DNA from: Synechococcus sp. ROS8604
Lineage (GTDB): Bacteria > Cyanobacteriota > Cyanobacteriia > PCC-6307 > Cyanobiaceae
Length of the DNA: 64,000 bases
NCBI RefSeq assembly: GCF_014279655.1
Contig: NZ_CP047946.1
Coordinates: 2,812,905-2,876,904, forward strand
Reading direction: 5' to 3'
Position numbers and translations under genes: made by a program. Below, one piece after another: positions 25,760-36,558 of the stretch. Under the pieces are notes generated by a model. It ran no database searches and was not told where the DNA came from. It was given only the letters and a program-made list of their open reading frames with translations. The number at the start of each line of letters is the position of its first letter. Positions within the stretch are counted from its first letter, which is position 1.

Positions 25760-26782
25760 ATGGGGATCCCTCTGGAGTCCAATGGAGCTGCCCCCAAAGG
25801 CACTTCTGTGGAACCCTTATTGCCGACTGCTAGTCGACGCAATACAGCCAATCATTCACGTGGCACAAGCTCTGGCAGAGCAAGTCGTTCGGGTGGACGC
25901 TTGGCCACAGATTCAATTGGTCATTATTTGAGCAGTATCGGGCGTGTACCACTCCTAACGGCTGCTGAAGAAATTGAGCTTGCCCATCATGTGCAAGCCA
26001 TGAAAGAGCTTCTTGACATTCAAGAAGAAGACCGGACTCCTAAACAACGCCATCGCATCCGGATGGGGAAGAGAGCACGCGACCGGATGATGGCTGCCAA
26101 CCTCAGGTTGGTGGTGAGTGTCGCCAAGAAATATCAAAACCAAGGCCTCGAACTTCTCGACCTCGTTCAGGAAGGGGCGATCGGGCTCGAACGTGCTGTC
26201 GACAAATTTGACCCGGCGATGGGTTACAAATTTTCGACCTACGCCTACTGGTGGATTCGGCAAGGGATGACACGGGCGATCGACAACAGTGCACGCACGA
26301 TCCGTCTGCCGATTCATATCAGTGAAAAGCTGTCGAAAATGCGCAAGATCACCAGGGAGCTCTCCCATCGTTTCGGGCGTCAACCGAACCGTTTGGAGTT
26401 GGCTCATGCCATGGGTATTGAACCGAGAGACCTCGAAGAACTCATCTCCCAAAGCGCCCCCTGCGCTTCTCTTGATGCTCACGCCCGTGGCGAAGAAGAT
26501 CGCAGCACCCTCGGAGAACTGATCCCAGATCCCAACGGCGATGAGCCGATGGAAGGCATGGATCGCAGCATTCAGAAGGAGCACCTGGGCGGCTGGCTCT
26601 CACAGCTCAATGAGCGCGAACAAAAAATCTTGCGTTTACGGTTCGGCCTTGGTGGAGAAGAACCCCTCACCCTTGCCGAAATTGGCCGTCAAATCAATGT
26701 GTCACGAGAACGCGTCCGCCAACTCGAATCCAAAGCCATTTTGAAATTACGCACGATGACCAATCATCAACAGGCCGCCTGA
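25760..26782 (+). CDS. Group 2 (RpoD-like) sigma factor
   Basis: A 340-residue sigma-70 family protein without the long region 1.1 spacer of the principal sigma factor, so it is a non-essential group 2 factor for adaptation. The ATG at 25760 has AGGAG at 25746-25750. Region 1.2 (DSIGHYLSSIGRVPLLTAAEE), region 2 (NLRLVVSVAKKYQNQGLELL, then KFSTYAYWWIRQGMTRAI), region 3, and region 4.2 (TLAEIGRQINVSRERVRQLE) are all present. The N-terminal 60 residues are Ser/Arg/Gly-rich and likely disordered. Its regulon cannot be inferred here. Confidence 0.95.
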   Translation: MGIPLESNGAAPKGTSVEPLLPTASRRNTANHSRGTSSGRASRSGGRLATDSIGHYLSSIGRVPLLTAAEEIELAHHVQAMKELLDIQEEDRTPKQRHRIRMGKRARDRMMAANLRLVVSVAKKYQNQGLELLDLVQEGAIGLERAVDKFDPAMGYKFSTYAYWWIRQGMTRAIDNSARTIRLPIHISEKLSKMRKITRELSHRFGRQPNRLELAHAMGIEPRDLEELISQSAPCASLDAHARGEEDRSTLGELIPDPNGDEPMEGMDRSIQKEHLGGWLSQLNEREQKILRLRFGLGGEEPLTLAEIGRQINVSRERVRQLESKAILKLRTMTNHQQAA

Positions 26783-26789
26783 GTCGTCC

Positions 26790-27437
26790 TTGCCTCTGCC
26801 ATCTCTCTTGCTCATCGCCCTCTGGATGGCCGGTGTCTTAGGCAGCGCTCTGATCTGCCGTCAACGCTGGCCCAATCAACGCGAGCTGAGTCGAAAGATT
26901 GTTCACGTCGGCACTGGACCGGTTCTTCCACTCGCCTGGTTTCTCCAAATTCCAATCGCGATTGCAGTGCCTTTCGCTGTGGTGGTCACCGTGATCACCT
27001 TGATCAATCACCGTTGGCACTTGCTGCCTGCGGTGGAGGATGTGGGTCGAAGGAGCTACGGGACCGTTGCCTATGGCGTCGCCATCTGTCTGCTTCTAAT
27101 CCTGTTTTGGGCTGAAAATCCAGCTGCTGCCTGTGCTGGTGTGCTGGTGATGGCGTTCGGTGATGGCCTAGCAGGTCTGATTGGACGCGCCGTGCGTTCC
27201 CCAAACTGGACGGTCTTGGCGCAGCGCAAGTCGTTTATCGGCACAAGCACGATGGCCATCACCAGTTCTGTGGTGTTGTTCGCCTTAGTGCTAGTGACCC
27301 AAAGTCCACTCAACCCACTTCGACTTTTCGCGGTCTGCTCGTTGGCTGTCGGGCTCGAACAAATGAGCGTCCTGGGCATCGACAACCTGTCAGTGCCCCT
27401 TGGCGTAGCCCTGAGTTGGACCTGGATGACAGCCTGA
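26790..27437 (+). CDS. Phytol kinase/dolichol kinase-like membrane protein
   Basis: A 215-residue membrane protein, probably starting at TTG 26790, 7 bases after the sigma gene. It has about six or seven hydrophobic segments. SRKIVHVGTGP near residue 34 and VMAFGDGLAGLIGR near residue 119 are the motifs of the CTP-dependent polyprenol/phytol kinase family (VTE5-like). A role in recycling phytol from chlorophyll into tocopherol or chlorophyll is plausible from the family. The exact lipid substrate is not visible. Confidence 0.8.
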   Translation: MPLPSLLLIALWMAGVLGSALICRQRWPNQRELSRKIVHVGTGPVLPLAWFLQIPIAIAVPFAVVVTVITLINHRWHLLPAVEDVGRRSYGTVAYGVAICLLLILFWAENPAAACAGVLVMAFGDGLAGLIGRAVRSPNWTVLAQRKSFIGTSTMAITSSVVLFALVLVTQSPLNPLRLFAVCSLAVGLEQMSVLGIDNLSVPLGVALSWTWMTA

Positions 27438-27477
27438 TTACAGCCTGATCAAGGCCAACGCCTAAAGCGTCTGCGAG

Positions 27478-28536
27478 TTAGCTGAATCTTGCCTTGGCCA
27501 CAGAGGCAGCAAGCTCTCCCAGAAGGTCAGCGGTGGTTTCGATGCTGATGCATGCGTCGGTCACGCTCTGCCCGTAAGTGAGGGTGGATAGATCTGAAGA
27601 CAACTTTTGGTTGCCTTCTACGAGATGGCTTTCAATCATCACTCCCATGATGTGATCAAGTTTTTGGTCCACCTGAGCAGCCACTGCCTGTAGGACCTCA
27701 CCTTGACGGCGGTAGTCCTTATTTGAATTGCCATGGCTGCAGTCCACCATCAAGCGATCAGGCAGACCTGCACCAGCCAATTCCGCAGCTGAATCCTGAA
27801 TCGCTTCCAAGTGGTAATTGGTGCCGCGATTGCCACCCCGTAAAACCAAGTGACCGTCTGGGTTTCCTGTGGTGCTCACGATCGAAGCATGACCCTCACG
27901 ATTGATGCCGAGGAAATGATGGGGCTTGGAAGCAGCCTGCATGGCATTAATGGCAATCGTGGCACTGCCATCGGTGCTGTTCTTGTAGCCAATGGGCATC
28001 GATAAGCCTGAGGCCATTTCACGATGGGTCTGGCTTTCCGTGGTGCGTGCACCAATCGCGGTCCAGCTGATTAAATCGGCGATGTACTGAGGAACCACAG
28101 GATCCAACAGCTCTGTCGCGGTGGGCATTCCTTCCCGAGCCAAATCGAGCAACAGGGAGCGGGCCATCCGTAGCCCCGTATTGATGTCATAGGAGCCATC
28201 GAGATGGGGATCGTTAATCAACCCCTTCCATCCCACGGTGGTGCGGGGTTTTTCGAAATACACCCGCATCACAATCTCCAACTCAGCGGAATGGCGCTCA
28301 CGCAAGGGGGCCAAACGACGGGCGTAGTCCCGGGCCGCCTCCACGTCATGGACAGAACAGGGCCCCACAATCACCAACAGTCGGCTGTCCAATCCACGCA
28401 GGATGGCTTGGATGCGGCTGCGAGCCGTCGCCACCGTTTCTAAAGCCGTTGGATCAATGGGCAGGTCACGATGCAACAGAGCCGGTGGAATCAGTGGTCG
28501 CGTGTCCACCACATGCAGATCGTGGGTGGTGGTCAT
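27478..28536 (-). CDS. aroG: 3-deoxy-7-phosphoheptulonate synthase (class I, AroFGH type)
   Basis: The first step of the shikimate pathway, condensing PEP and erythrose 4-phosphate. It has 352 residues, the normal length. LLVIVGPCSVHD near residue 53, MRVYFEKPRTTVGWKG near residue 89, GARTTESQTHREMASG and MVDCSHGNSNKDYRRQ are canonical substrate and metal motifs. It converges on the phytol-kinase-like gene and is divergent from acnB. aroE of the same pathway is found at 43.3 kb. Which feedback class it belongs to cannot be told. Confidence 0.94.
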   Translation of the reverse strand: MTTTHDLHVVDTRPLIPPALLHRDLPIDPTALETVATARSRIQAILRGLDSRLLVIVGPCSVHDVEAARDYARRLAPLRERHSAELEIVMRVYFEKPRTTVGWKGLINDPHLDGSYDINTGLRMARSLLLDLAREGMPTATELLDPVVPQYIADLISWTAIGARTTESQTHREMASGLSMPIGYKNSTDGSATIAINAMQAASKPHHFLGINREGHASIVSTTGNPDGHLVLRGGNRGTNYHLEAIQDSAAELAGAGLPDRLMVDCSHGNSNKDYRRQGEVLQAVAAQVDQKLDHIMGVMIESHLVEGNQKLSSDLSTLTYGQSVTDACISIETTADLLGELAASVAKARFS

Positions 28537-28650
28537 GCCTTGGCCTGAAATTCAATCCAGATTACGCAAGGCGATCCACCGTTAGAAACAACAGGGTGGA
28601 ACGCTGACCAACAACAATGGTGTGTATCGCTGTTTGCGCCGCCAAAACCG

Positions 28651-31233
28651 ATGCTGAGCACCTATCGCGAGAACGCCAAGGAACGGGAAAGCCAGGGCAT
28701 CCCGCCGCTTCCTCTTGATGCCGCTCAGACGCAGGCCCTCACGGAACTTCTTCAAAATCCACCTGCGGGAGAAGAGCAGACCTTGCTGCACCTGCTGAGC
28801 GAACGCATTCCCCCCGGCGTGGATGAAGCGGCCTATGTCAAAGCAACCTGGTTAAGTGCTGTCGCTCAAAGCAAAGCATCCAGCCCATTGGTGGCGCCTT
28901 TGGAAGCGGTGGAATTGCTCGGCACCATGGTCGGCGGGTACAACGTCGCCGCACTGATCGAACTGCTGAAGCATCCAGACGAGACGCTTGCGAGCTGTGC
29001 CGTTCAAGGACTTAGCCGCACCCTCTTGGTCTACGACGCATTCAATGACGTCATGGAGCTAGCGACCAGCAACCGTTACGCCCAACAGGTGGTGGACAGC
29101 TGGGCTGCAGCGGAATGGTTTACCCGGCGAGATCAACTCGCCCAAGAGATCACCGTCACCGTGTTCAAGGTGGACGGCGAAACCAACACGGACGACCTCT
29201 CACCAGCCACCCACGCGACCACCCGTCCCGACATCCCATTGCACGCCCTGGCGATGTTGGAAACCCGCGATCCAGAGGGACTCCACACCATTGAGACCCT
29301 GAAAAAGAAAGGTCATCCCGTGGCCTATGTGGGTGATGTGGTCGGCACCGGAAGCTCTCGAAAAAGCGCCATCAACTCCGTGCTGTGGCACACCGGCAAT
29401 GACATCCCCCATGTGCCCAACAAGCGCGCCGGCGGAGTGATCATCGGCGGTAAAATAGCTCCTATCTTTTTCAACACTGCGGAAGATTCAGGCGCCTTGC
29501 CGATTGAGTGCGATGTCAGCGATCTGAACACCGGTGATGTGATCACGATTCGCCCTTACGCCGGCACGATCGAACGCGATGGCGAGGTGATCAGCCGATT
29601 TGAACTCAAACCGAGCACGATCAGCGACGAAGTGCGTGCTGGTGGTCGCATCCCACTGATGATTGGTCGCGCTCTCACCGACAAGGTGCGAAGCCAACTG
29701 GGACTAGCTCCTTCTGAAACATTCATCCGGCCTAGCGCCCCTGCCGACACGGGAAAAGGCTTCACCTTGGCGCAAAAAATGGTGGGCAAAGCTTGCGGTC
29801 TACCAGGAGTCCGTCCCGGCACGAGCTGTGAACCGCTGATGACCACCGTTGGCAGTCAAGACACCACGGGGCCCATGACCCGGGACGAAATGAAGGAATT
29901 GGCCTGCCTGGGCTTTTCCGCTGATTTGGTGATGCAGAGCTTCTGCCACACCGCCGCTTACCCCAAACCAGTGGACCTGCAGACCCAGAAGGAGCTGCCT
30001 GATTTCTTTGCCCAACGCGGCGGTGTCGCCCTTCGCCCCGGTGACGGGATCATCCACAGCTGGCTCAATCGCATGCTCTTGCCCGACACCGTGGGCACAG
30101 GAGGTGACAGCCACACCCGGTTCCCCCTCGGTATTTCTTTTCCAGGAGGCTCAGGGGTTGTGGCCTTTGCTGCCGCCATCGGCGCCATGCCCCTCGACAT
30201 GCCCGAATCGGTGCTGGTCCGGTTCAGCGGCTCTCTTCAGTCGGGGGTCACACTCCGCGATGTCGTGAATGCGATTCCCTGGGTCGCGATCCAAAAGGGC
30301 CTGCTCACCGTGGAAAAAGCCAACAAGAAGAACGTCTTCAATGGCCGGATCATGGAAATTGAAGGGTTGCCAGATCTCAAGCTGGAGCAAGCCTTCGAAC
30401 TCACGGACGCCACGGCAGAACGCTCTTGCGCAGGCTGCACCATCAAATTGTCCGAAGCCACCGTGAGTGAATATCTGAGCAGCAATGTGGCGCTGCTCAA
30501 AAACATGATTGCGCGCGGCTACAGCGATGCCCGCACCCTGGCGCGACGGATCAAGGTGATGGAGGACTGGCTGGCCAACCCCCAACTCCTTCAAGCGGAT
30601 GACGACGCTCAATACGCCGAAGTGATTGAGATCAATCTCGATGAGCTCACCGAACCCGTCCTTGCCTGCCCGAACGATCCCGACAACGTGAAGCTGCTCA
30701 GCGAAGTGGCTGGCGAAGCCGTTCAAGAGGTGTTCATCGGCTCTTGCATGACCAACATCGGCCACTACCGCGCCGCGGCCAAAGTGCTCGAAGAAGCCGG
30801 CGACATCGCTGCAAGGCTTTGGGTTTGCCCGCCCACGCGTATGGACGAGGACATGCTCAAGCAAGAGGGCTACTACGCCACATTTGAAGCAGCCGGCAGC
30901 CGCATGGAAATGCCAGGCTGCTCACTCTGCATGGGCAATCAAGCCCGGGTCGGTGACAACACCACAGTGTTCTCCACCAGCACTCGGAACTTCAACAACC
31001 GGCTTGGCAAAGGAGCGCAGGTCTTCCTGGGAAGCGCTGAATTAGCCGCTGTCTGCGCCCTGCTCGGGCGCATTCCCACACCCGATGAATACCAAAGGAT
31101 CGCCGCTGAAAAGATCGATCCACTCTCAGCAGAGCTGTACCGCTACCTCAACTTCGACCAAATCGATAACTTCGTCGAACAGGGCCGAGTGCTGAGCGCT
31201 ACGGAACAAGCGGAGGTCATGGCCGGCGCCTAA
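28651..31233 (+). CDS. acnB: Aconitate hydratase B
   Basis: Interconverts citrate and isocitrate in the cytoplasm with a [4Fe-4S] cluster. It has 860 residues, the usual AcnB length. The N-terminal HEAT-like domain and swivel domain come first, then the catalytic core. Cluster ligands fit Cys699 (GSCMTNIGH), Cys757 and Cys760 (CSLCMGNQ), equivalent in spacing to the E. coli enzyme. [16 protein letters not shown] near residue 228 belongs to the swivel domain. The gene has its own divergent promoter gap of about 115 bases. Confidence 0.97.
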   Translation: MLSTYRENAKERESQGIPPLPLDAAQTQALTELLQNPPAGEEQTLLHLLSERIPPGVDEAAYVKATWLSAVAQSKASSPLVAPLEAVELLGTMVGGYNVAALIELLKHPDETLASCAVQGLSRTLLVYDAFNDVMELATSNRYAQQVVDSWAAAEWFTRRDQLAQEITVTVFKVDGETNTDDLSPATHATTRPDIPLHALAMLETRDPEGLHTIETLKKKGHPVAYVGDVVGTGSSRKSAINSVLWHTGNDIPHVPNKRAGGVIIGGKIAPIFFNTAEDSGALPIECDVSDLNTGDVITIRPYAGTIERDGEVISRFELKPSTISDEVRAGGRIPLMIGRALTDKVRSQLGLAPSETFIRPSAPADTGKGFTLAQKMVGKACGLPGVRPGTSCEPLMTTVGSQDTTGPMTRDEMKELACLGFSADLVMQSFCHTAAYPKPVDLQTQKELPDFFAQRGGVALRPGDGIIHSWLNRMLLPDTVGTGGDSHTRFPLGISFPGGSGVVAFAAAIGAMPLDMPESVLVRFSGSLQSGVTLRDVVNAIPWVAIQKGLLTVEKANKKNVFNGRIMEIEGLPDLKLEQAFELTDATAERSCAGCTIKLSEATVSEYLSSNVALLKNMIARGYSDARTLARRIKVMEDWLANPQLLQADDDAQYAEVIEINLDELTEPVLACPNDPDNVKLLSEVAGEAVQEVFIGSCMTNIGHYRAAAKVLEEAGDIAARLWVCPPTRMDEDMLKQEGYYATFEAAGSRMEMPGCSLCMGNQARVGDNTTVFSTSTRNFNNRLGKGAQVFLGSAELAAVCALLGRIPTPDEYQRIAAEKIDPLSAELYRYLNFDQIDNFVEQGRVLSATEQAEVMAGA

Positions 31234-31252
31234 ACGGCATCCGCTCAAAGCC

Positions 31253-32659
31253 ATGACAGCAGCTAGCGACCTAAAAGAAAAACAAGATCCATCCGGTTCG
31301 AGTCGGAGCATTCGCCGGCTGCTGGAACGCCGCTGGCTAGTGGTTGTGCTCGCCTTGATGTTCACGGGGCTTGGCGCAGCCCTCACCGGAGTGTTGTTCA
31401 AGTTGGGCATCAAAGTTTTAGGGGCCTGGCGCCTGGAACTGCTGGCAGACCTACCGGCTTGGGCCGTTCTGCCTGGCTTAGGCGCAACAGGTGGTTTGGT
31501 ATCCGGATTGCTTGTGTCTCGGCTGGCACCCTCAGCAGGTGGATCCGGAATCACCCACATCATGGGATTCCTGAAACATCGGGCCGTCCCGATGGGTCTC
31601 AAGGTGGGCTTGGTCAAGCTGATAGCCGGAATTGTCGCCATCGGCAGTGGTTTCCCCCTCGGGCCGGAAGGTCCCGCTGTTCAGATGGGGGGATCGGTGG
31701 CCTGGCAACTTGCCCGTTGGCTAAGAGCACCTGCGGCATTCCGTCGCGTGCTCGTCGCCGCGGGCGGTGGAGCAGGGATTGCGGCTGTGTTTCATGCTCC
31801 GATTGGCGGATTTTTCTACGCCATTGAGGAATTACTGCACTCCGTAAGGCCAGTCGTAATGCTGCTGGTGATCGTCACCACCTTTTTGGCAGATGCCTGG
31901 GCGGATGTGTTGGGGCTCGCGGGTTTAAGCACGGGTGGTAGCGGGCTGAACACTGGCCTTGGCTTTCAGCTGGAGAAGGAATACGAACCGCTGGTGAGTT
32001 TTTTACCCATCGATCTGGGCTACCTGATCGGACTGGGCGTTGTTGTGGGTGTGTTGGCCGAGCTGTATTGCCGCTATGTCCTCGCCATGCAGAAACAAGG
32101 TCATCGTTGGTTTGGCGACCGCCTCGTGCTGCGGATGGTGATCAGCGGAGCCCTACTAGGGGGGGTGTATTCGTGTCTCCCCTCCGAATTTCACAACCTT
32201 CAAGGCTTACAAGACCTCATCGGTGATGGGAAAGCGGATATTCCAATGGCGCTCGGCACCTTTGTGGTGCTGTTTTTCAGTACGGGATTAGCAGCAGCGT
32301 CTGGTGCACCTGGAGGCTTGTTTTTCCCAATGCTCACCCTGGGCGGTGCCATCGGCCTCGCCTGTGGGATTTGGGTGGAAGCACTCACCGGCCACGTCCC
32401 CAGCACCTATGTCTTTGCAGGGATGGGCGCCTTCGTGGCCAGTTGTTCGCGCACGCCGATCACGGCCATGTTTTTGGCCTTCGCCTTAACGAAGGACTTG
32501 TTAGTCCTGAAACCAATTCTGGTGGCCTGCTTGGCGAGTTTTCTGATCGCACGCCTGTTTGATCACCGCTCGATCTACGAACGACAGATGGGGCTTGAGT
32601 TTCTGGAAGAAGATCACCTCCAAGCTGAGAACGAACGGCGAGCGCAGCGGCATCCATAG
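31253..32659 (+). CDS. ClC-family chloride channel or chloride/proton antiporter
   Basis: A 468-residue membrane protein with the ClC core. The four anion-site segments are visible: GGSGITH near residue 97, GPEGPAVQMGG near residue 138 with the gating Glu, the YAIEELL segment near residue 190, and GAPGGLFFPMLTLGG near residue 350. The internal Glu of YAIEE could be the proton-path residue of antiporters; this is not decisive. It lacks a C-terminal CBS pair. It starts 19 bases after acnB and ends 31 bases before the radical SAM gene. Confidence 0.93.
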   Translation: MTAASDLKEKQDPSGSSRSIRRLLERRWLVVVLALMFTGLGAALTGVLFKLGIKVLGAWRLELLADLPAWAVLPGLGATGGLVSGLLVSRLAPSAGGSGITHIMGFLKHRAVPMGLKVGLVKLIAGIVAIGSGFPLGPEGPAVQMGGSVAWQLARWLRAPAAFRRVLVAAGGGAGIAAVFHAPIGGFFYAIEELLHSVRPVVMLLVIVTTFLADAWADVLGLAGLSTGGSGLNTGLGFQLEKEYEPLVSFLPIDLGYLIGLGVVVGVLAELYCRYVLAMQKQGHRWFGDRLVLRMVISGALLGGVYSCLPSEFHNLQGLQDLIGDGKADIPMALGTFVVLFFSTGLAAASGAPGGLFFPMLTLGGAIGLACGIWVEALTGHVPSTYVFAGMGAFVASCSRTPITAMFLAFALTKDLLVLKPILVACLASFLIARLFDHRSIYERQMGLEFLEEDHLQAENERRAQRHP

Positions 32660-32690
32660 CGCAGGAGGCTCTGTTGATCCTGCAGGATGC

Positions 32691-34376
32691 ATGGGTGATG
32701 CATGGGCGCTGCTGAACCGCGAAACCCTTCTGTTTGAACCTGCTGCACCCGAAGCAGGTGCACTGAAAACAGTGCTGGCCTTTCCCAGCACTTACACCGT
32801 GGGCATCACCAGCCTTGGCTACCAACTCGTCTGGGCCAGCTTGGCCATGCGCTCCGACCTCGATGTCAGGAGGCTGTTTACCGATCAGGGAGATCCGCAA
32901 CACCGTCGCTGTGATCTGTTTGGACTGTCCCTGAGCTGGGAACTCGATGGACCTGTTCTGTTGGATCTCCTCGAGCAACAACGCATTCCCCTTTGGAGCC
33001 ATGAACGGGGTGATCAGGATCCAATCGTGTTTGGTGGCGGTCCCGTTTTAACCGCCAACCCCGAACCCCTGGCCCCATTTTTTGATGTCGTGCTGCTTGG
33101 GGATGGAGAAGAGCTGCTGCCCACCTTCATCGATGCCGTCCAGCAGACGCGAGACGAACCCCGTCACAAGCGGCTTCGTCACCTCGCGCAGATCCCCGGC
33201 ATCTACGTGCCCGATCTTCATGCTCCGCAGTTCAGTGCCGACGGTGCCCTGCTGGGCATCAAACCCAGAGAGGCCGATCTACCGGAGCGAATCGCGAAGC
33301 AAACCTGGAGGGGCAACAGCCTCAGCCATTCCACGGTGATCACCCCTGAGGCCGCCTGGCCCGACATTCACATGGTGGAGGTGGTGCGCAGCTGCCCGGA
33401 ACTGTGTCGCTTTTGCTTGGCGAGTTATCTCACCTTGCCCTTCCGAACCCCGTCTCTTGATGACGGCCTCATTCCTGCCGTTGAGAAAGGGCTTCAGGCA
33501 ACCCGTCGTCTTGGCTTGCTCGGTGCCTCCGTCACCCAACATCCCCAGTTCAGCGATTTGCTGCAATGGCTGGATCAAGACCGCTTTGATGATTTACGGG
33601 TCAGTGTGAGCTCCGTACGAGCGGCCACCGTGACCCCGCAACTAGCGGGAACCTTGAGTCGCCGCGGTAGCAAGTCGGTCACGATCGCGATCGAAAGCGG
33701 AAGTGATCGGATGAGACGCGTCGTGAATAAGAAACTCAGCCGCGAGGAAATCAACGACGCAGCCCGGTACGCCAAAGAAGGGGGACTGAAAAGCCTCAAG
33801 CTCTACGGAATGGTGGGACTTCCCACGGAACAGGACGACGACGTCGAGGCCACCGCCGATCTGCTGCTGGATCTGAAAAAACAAACTCCAGGCCTGCGCT
33901 TCACCTTGGGCGTGAGCACCTTCGTTCCTAAAGCCCACACACCCTTTCAGTGGCAAGGGGTCAGGCCAGAAGCTGACAAACGCCTCAAACGACTCGCCAA
34001 ACGCCTCAAACCCAAGGGTGTGGAACTCCGGCCTGAAAGCTACGGCTGGAGCATGATCCAGGCCCTGCTCTCCCGCAGTGATCGTCGCCTAGCACCAGTG
34101 ATCGCCGCGGTGAGGGGCTCGCAAGAGAGTCTTGGTGGTTGGAAAAAGGCCTATCGAGCCGCACGGTCGGAGGAATTACCTGCCGCTAGCTCTGCCGGAG
34201 TGGCGTTGCCCCCGCCCCCCGCCTGGGAGGAGGTGGTTCATCACACCTGGGCCGATCACCAGATTCTTCCCTGGTGTCATCTCGATGGTCCCCTGCCCAG
34301 CGACACGCTTCTCAAGCATCAACGTCAAGCGCTGAGTCCAGAGAACGCTTCTGAAAGCGCTCCTGATTCGGTCTGA
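32691..34376 (+). CDS. B12-binding-type radical SAM protein (TIGR03960-like)
   Basis: A protein of about 561 residues with an N-terminal cobalamin-binding-like Rossmann region (residues ~30-160, FGLSLSWELDGPV, VVLLGDGEELL) and a radical SAM domain with Cys235-x3-Cys239-x2-Cys242 (CPELCRFC). The family is widespread and uncharacterised; some members are fused to a DUF2344 domain, which is missing here, and no DUF2344 gene lies next to it. ATG 32691 is chosen because upstream codons overlap the ClC gene. The 3' end overlaps the convergent ligase gene by 65 bases. Confidence 0.85.
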   Translation: MGDAWALLNRETLLFEPAAPEAGALKTVLAFPSTYTVGITSLGYQLVWASLAMRSDLDVRRLFTDQGDPQHRRCDLFGLSLSWELDGPVLLDLLEQQRIPLWSHERGDQDPIVFGGGPVLTANPEPLAPFFDVVLLGDGEELLPTFIDAVQQTRDEPRHKRLRHLAQIPGIYVPDLHAPQFSADGALLGIKPREADLPERIAKQTWRGNSLSHSTVITPEAAWPDIHMVEVVRSCPELCRFCLASYLTLPFRTPSLDDGLIPAVEKGLQATRRLGLLGASVTQHPQFSDLLQWLDQDRFDDLRVSVSSVRAATVTPQLAGTLSRRGSKSVTIAIESGSDRMRRVVNKKLSREEINDAARYAKEGGLKSLKLYGMVGLPTEQDDDVEATADLLLDLKKQTPGLRFTLGVSTFVPKAHTPFQWQGVRPEADKRLKRLAKRLKPKGVELRPESYGWSMIQALLSRSDRRLAPVIAAVRGSQESLGGWKKAYRAARSEELPAASSAGVALPPPPAWEEVVHHTWADHQILPWCHLDGPLPSDTLLKHQRQALSPENASESAPDSV

Positions 34377-35607
34377 GCAAGCAGCGCAATCCAGCCAGCA
34401 AAATCCAGCCAGCAATATTCACGCGGCTATCAAAAAACGGCAAATCGGTCCCATGCAGCACCATCAAAATCAGCACCGCTGCCCACCAGGCACGATCAAA
34501 CAATCGTGTGAGCCCACGACGGAGCGCCACGATCAACAAAGCCAAAACCAGCCCTGCCACCAAACCCGCCACCGGTAAGCCATGGGCAATGGCCAGTTCA
34601 AGGGGAAGGTTGTGAGCATGGCCATGCCATTTCCCCGTTCTGAGCGGATAAATCACCGAAAAAGCCGCTGCCCCCCATCCCAGCCAGGGCCTCTCAGCGA
34701 TCAACTGAACCGCCACACCCCACTGACTCAGGCGCGTGGAGGCAAGAACGCGCTCACCAGCGTGCTGGCTATCACTGAGCCTTCCCCAGATCGCCTCTGG
34801 CACCAACGAGCGCGCGGGGGCCTGAATCAACAACGGCACCCCAGGAACAACAGAGACAGTCAACAGCCCAAGGCCAGCCACCAGCAGTGGCACCAGCCAA
34901 GGCCAGCTGATCGGACCCAACACGATCGGAAGCGCCAGCACCAACGCGCCCCAGCCATTCCTCGACTCGGTGAGCACAAGGGCCGTCACAAAAGCGGCCA
35001 CCAAACCAAGAACAACACTTCTCCGCAGCTTGCTCAGGCCCGGTTGAATCAGTGCTGCAAGCGCCAACGGCCAAACCAGGGCCAACCAGGCTGCAGCGAT
35101 ATTGGCGTAATCAAACAGTCCAGACAGGCGACCCTCCGGTTCACCACCAGGAGTCATGAACCAGATAATCGAACCACCCAGGACTTGCCAGGGACCTTGC
35201 CAGCCCCACCAAAGTTGTCCCAAACCTGTCAACACCACGGGGAAGCTACCGGCCACGAACCAAAGCGCAGAACGACGGCGTGCCTCAGCCGAACTGACGT
35301 AGGGCTGAAACCCCCAAAACGCCCAAAAGAAAGGCAACCAGTTCCCCATGCCGACCCAGGCCAGGGACCCGGAATAGGAGCCGAAGCATCCAATCACCAT
35401 CAACAAGGACGCCAAAAACAAAGGCGCGTTCCAGGGGTCACGCCAAAACGGACGCTCACTCCTCCAACTGCTCATGAGCAGAGAGGGAAACAACAACAAG
35501 CTGGCCAGCAGCGCCGAAGAGGGCAGCAAGAACAAGCCAATCTGGAAACATCGCCAACCCCAGCGCGACGCTTGGGGCGGGCGGGATGCATCGATGCGCT
35601 GGATCAC
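34312..35607 (-). CDS. O-antigen ligase/polymerase-like membrane protein
   Basis: A 431-residue protein with about ten hydrophobic segments and a large periplasmic loop containing WLGWGAAAFSVIYPLRTG and the HGHAHNLPLELAIAHG segment, typical of the WaaL/Wzy-like O-antigen ligase family. It would join or polymerise surface polysaccharide on the periplasmic side. It starts at a GTG that overlaps the purU stop by 4 bases, so they are coupled. No other polysaccharide gene is near, so its pathway is unclear. Confidence 0.85.
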   Translation of the reverse strand: MIQRIDASRPPQASRWGWRCFQIGLFLLPSSALLASLLLFPSLLMSSWRSERPFWRDPWNAPLFLASLLMVIGCFGSYSGSLAWVGMGNWLPFFWAFWGFQPYVSSAEARRRSALWFVAGSFPVVLTGLGQLWWGWQGPWQVLGGSIIWFMTPGGEPEGRLSGLFDYANIAAAWLALVWPLALAALIQPGLSKLRRSVVLGLVAAFVTALVLTESRNGWGALVLALPIVLGPISWPWLVPLLVAGLGLLTVSVVPGVPLLIQAPARSLVPEAIWGRLSDSQHAGERVLASTRLSQWGVAVQLIAERPWLGWGAAAFSVIYPLRTGKWHGHAHNLPLELAIAHGLPVAGLVAGLVLALLIVALRRGLTRLFDRAWWAAVLILMVLHGTDLPFFDSRVNIAGWILLAGLRCLLRPNQERFQKRSLDSALDVDA

Positions 35608-36458
35608 GCGAACACCGCCGTCCGGCCGCGATACACCATGACCTGCCGGCAGAGATGCAAGCGCAGAGCCCGGGCCAAGGCCAATCGCTCCGTGTCCCGG
35701 CCCTTACGAATCAAATCCTCCACCTCATCGCGATGACTCACAGACAGGGTGGCCTGCTCAATGATCGGACCATCATCTAAGTCTTCGGTGACGTAATGCG
35801 CCGTGGCACCGATCAACTTCACGCCTCGGTCCCAGGCGCGGTGATACGGCTGAGCACCTTTAAACGCAGGCAAGAACGAGTGATGGATATTGATCACCTG
35901 GGAGAAGCGCTCTAAAAAATCGCCACTCAGCACTTGCATGTATTTCGCCAACACAGCGAGTTCAATGCTTTGCTCTTCAAGAAGGTCAAGAACGCGGTTT
36001 TCCGCGTCCCGCTTGGTTGCTGGAGTGACCGGTACGTGCACAAATCGCCCACCAAAATCACCACACAGTGGCTCCAAATCGGGATGATTGGAGATCACTA
36101 ACGCAACCTCCATCGGCAATTCACCGCTGCGAGAGCGCCAAAGCAAATCCAGCAGACAGTGGCTCTGCTTACTCACAAAGATCGCAACACGGGGCAACTC
36201 ATCGGAGAAATGGAGCTGGGCCTCACCGCCGAGCCGCTCCGCAAGGGCAGAAACCGCAGGCTCAATCGCGTGCCGAGGCAACCCGAATCCATCAAGCTCC
36301 CACTCAATCCGACTTAAAAACAACCCTGCACCCGAGTCGGTGTGGTGGTCAGCGTGACGAATATTGCCGCCGTTGGCCGCAACCCAACCAGCCAGCTCAC
36401 TCACAAGTGCTGACCGATCAGGACAGATCAGTTGAAGGATGACCGTTGAGCCGTTCAC
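35604..36458 (-). CDS. purU: Formyltetrahydrofolate deformylase PurU
   Basis: Releases formate and tetrahydrofolate from 10-formyl-THF, balancing one-carbon pools and feeding formate to PurT. It has 284 residues from a GTG start. An N-terminal ACT domain (LQLICPDRSALVSELAGWV) is followed by the formyltransferase core with YMQVLSGDFL, the active-site NIHHSFLPAFKGAQPY and GATAHYVTEDLDDGPII. The formate-using purT lies at 49.2 kb in this window, which supports the assignment. Confidence 0.95.
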   Translation of the reverse strand: MNGSTVILQLICPDRSALVSELAGWVAANGGNIRHADHHTDSGAGLFLSRIEWELDGFGLPRHAIEPAVSALAERLGGEAQLHFSDELPRVAIFVSKQSHCLLDLLWRSRSGELPMEVALVISNHPDLEPLCGDFGGRFVHVPVTPATKRDAENRVLDLLEEQSIELAVLAKYMQVLSGDFLERFSQVINIHHSFLPAFKGAQPYHRAWDRGVKLIGATAHYVTEDLDDGPIIEQATLSVSHRDEVEDLIRKGRDTERLALARALRLHLCRQVMVYRGRTAVFA

Positions 36459-36558
36459 GCGCAGCAGATATTCACAAGTTCATTCTCTCTTGGCAGTCAT
36501 TGCTCTGGGAACGGAATTACGCAGGTAAACTCGCGGACTCCCTTCTCTACCGATCCCC

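Noticed and set aside
34582..35736. 384-codon plus-strand frame opposite the O-antigen-ligase-like gene
   Set aside because: Its product is full of Gln, Pro, Arg and His, as expected for the antisense of a hydrophobic membrane protein gene.
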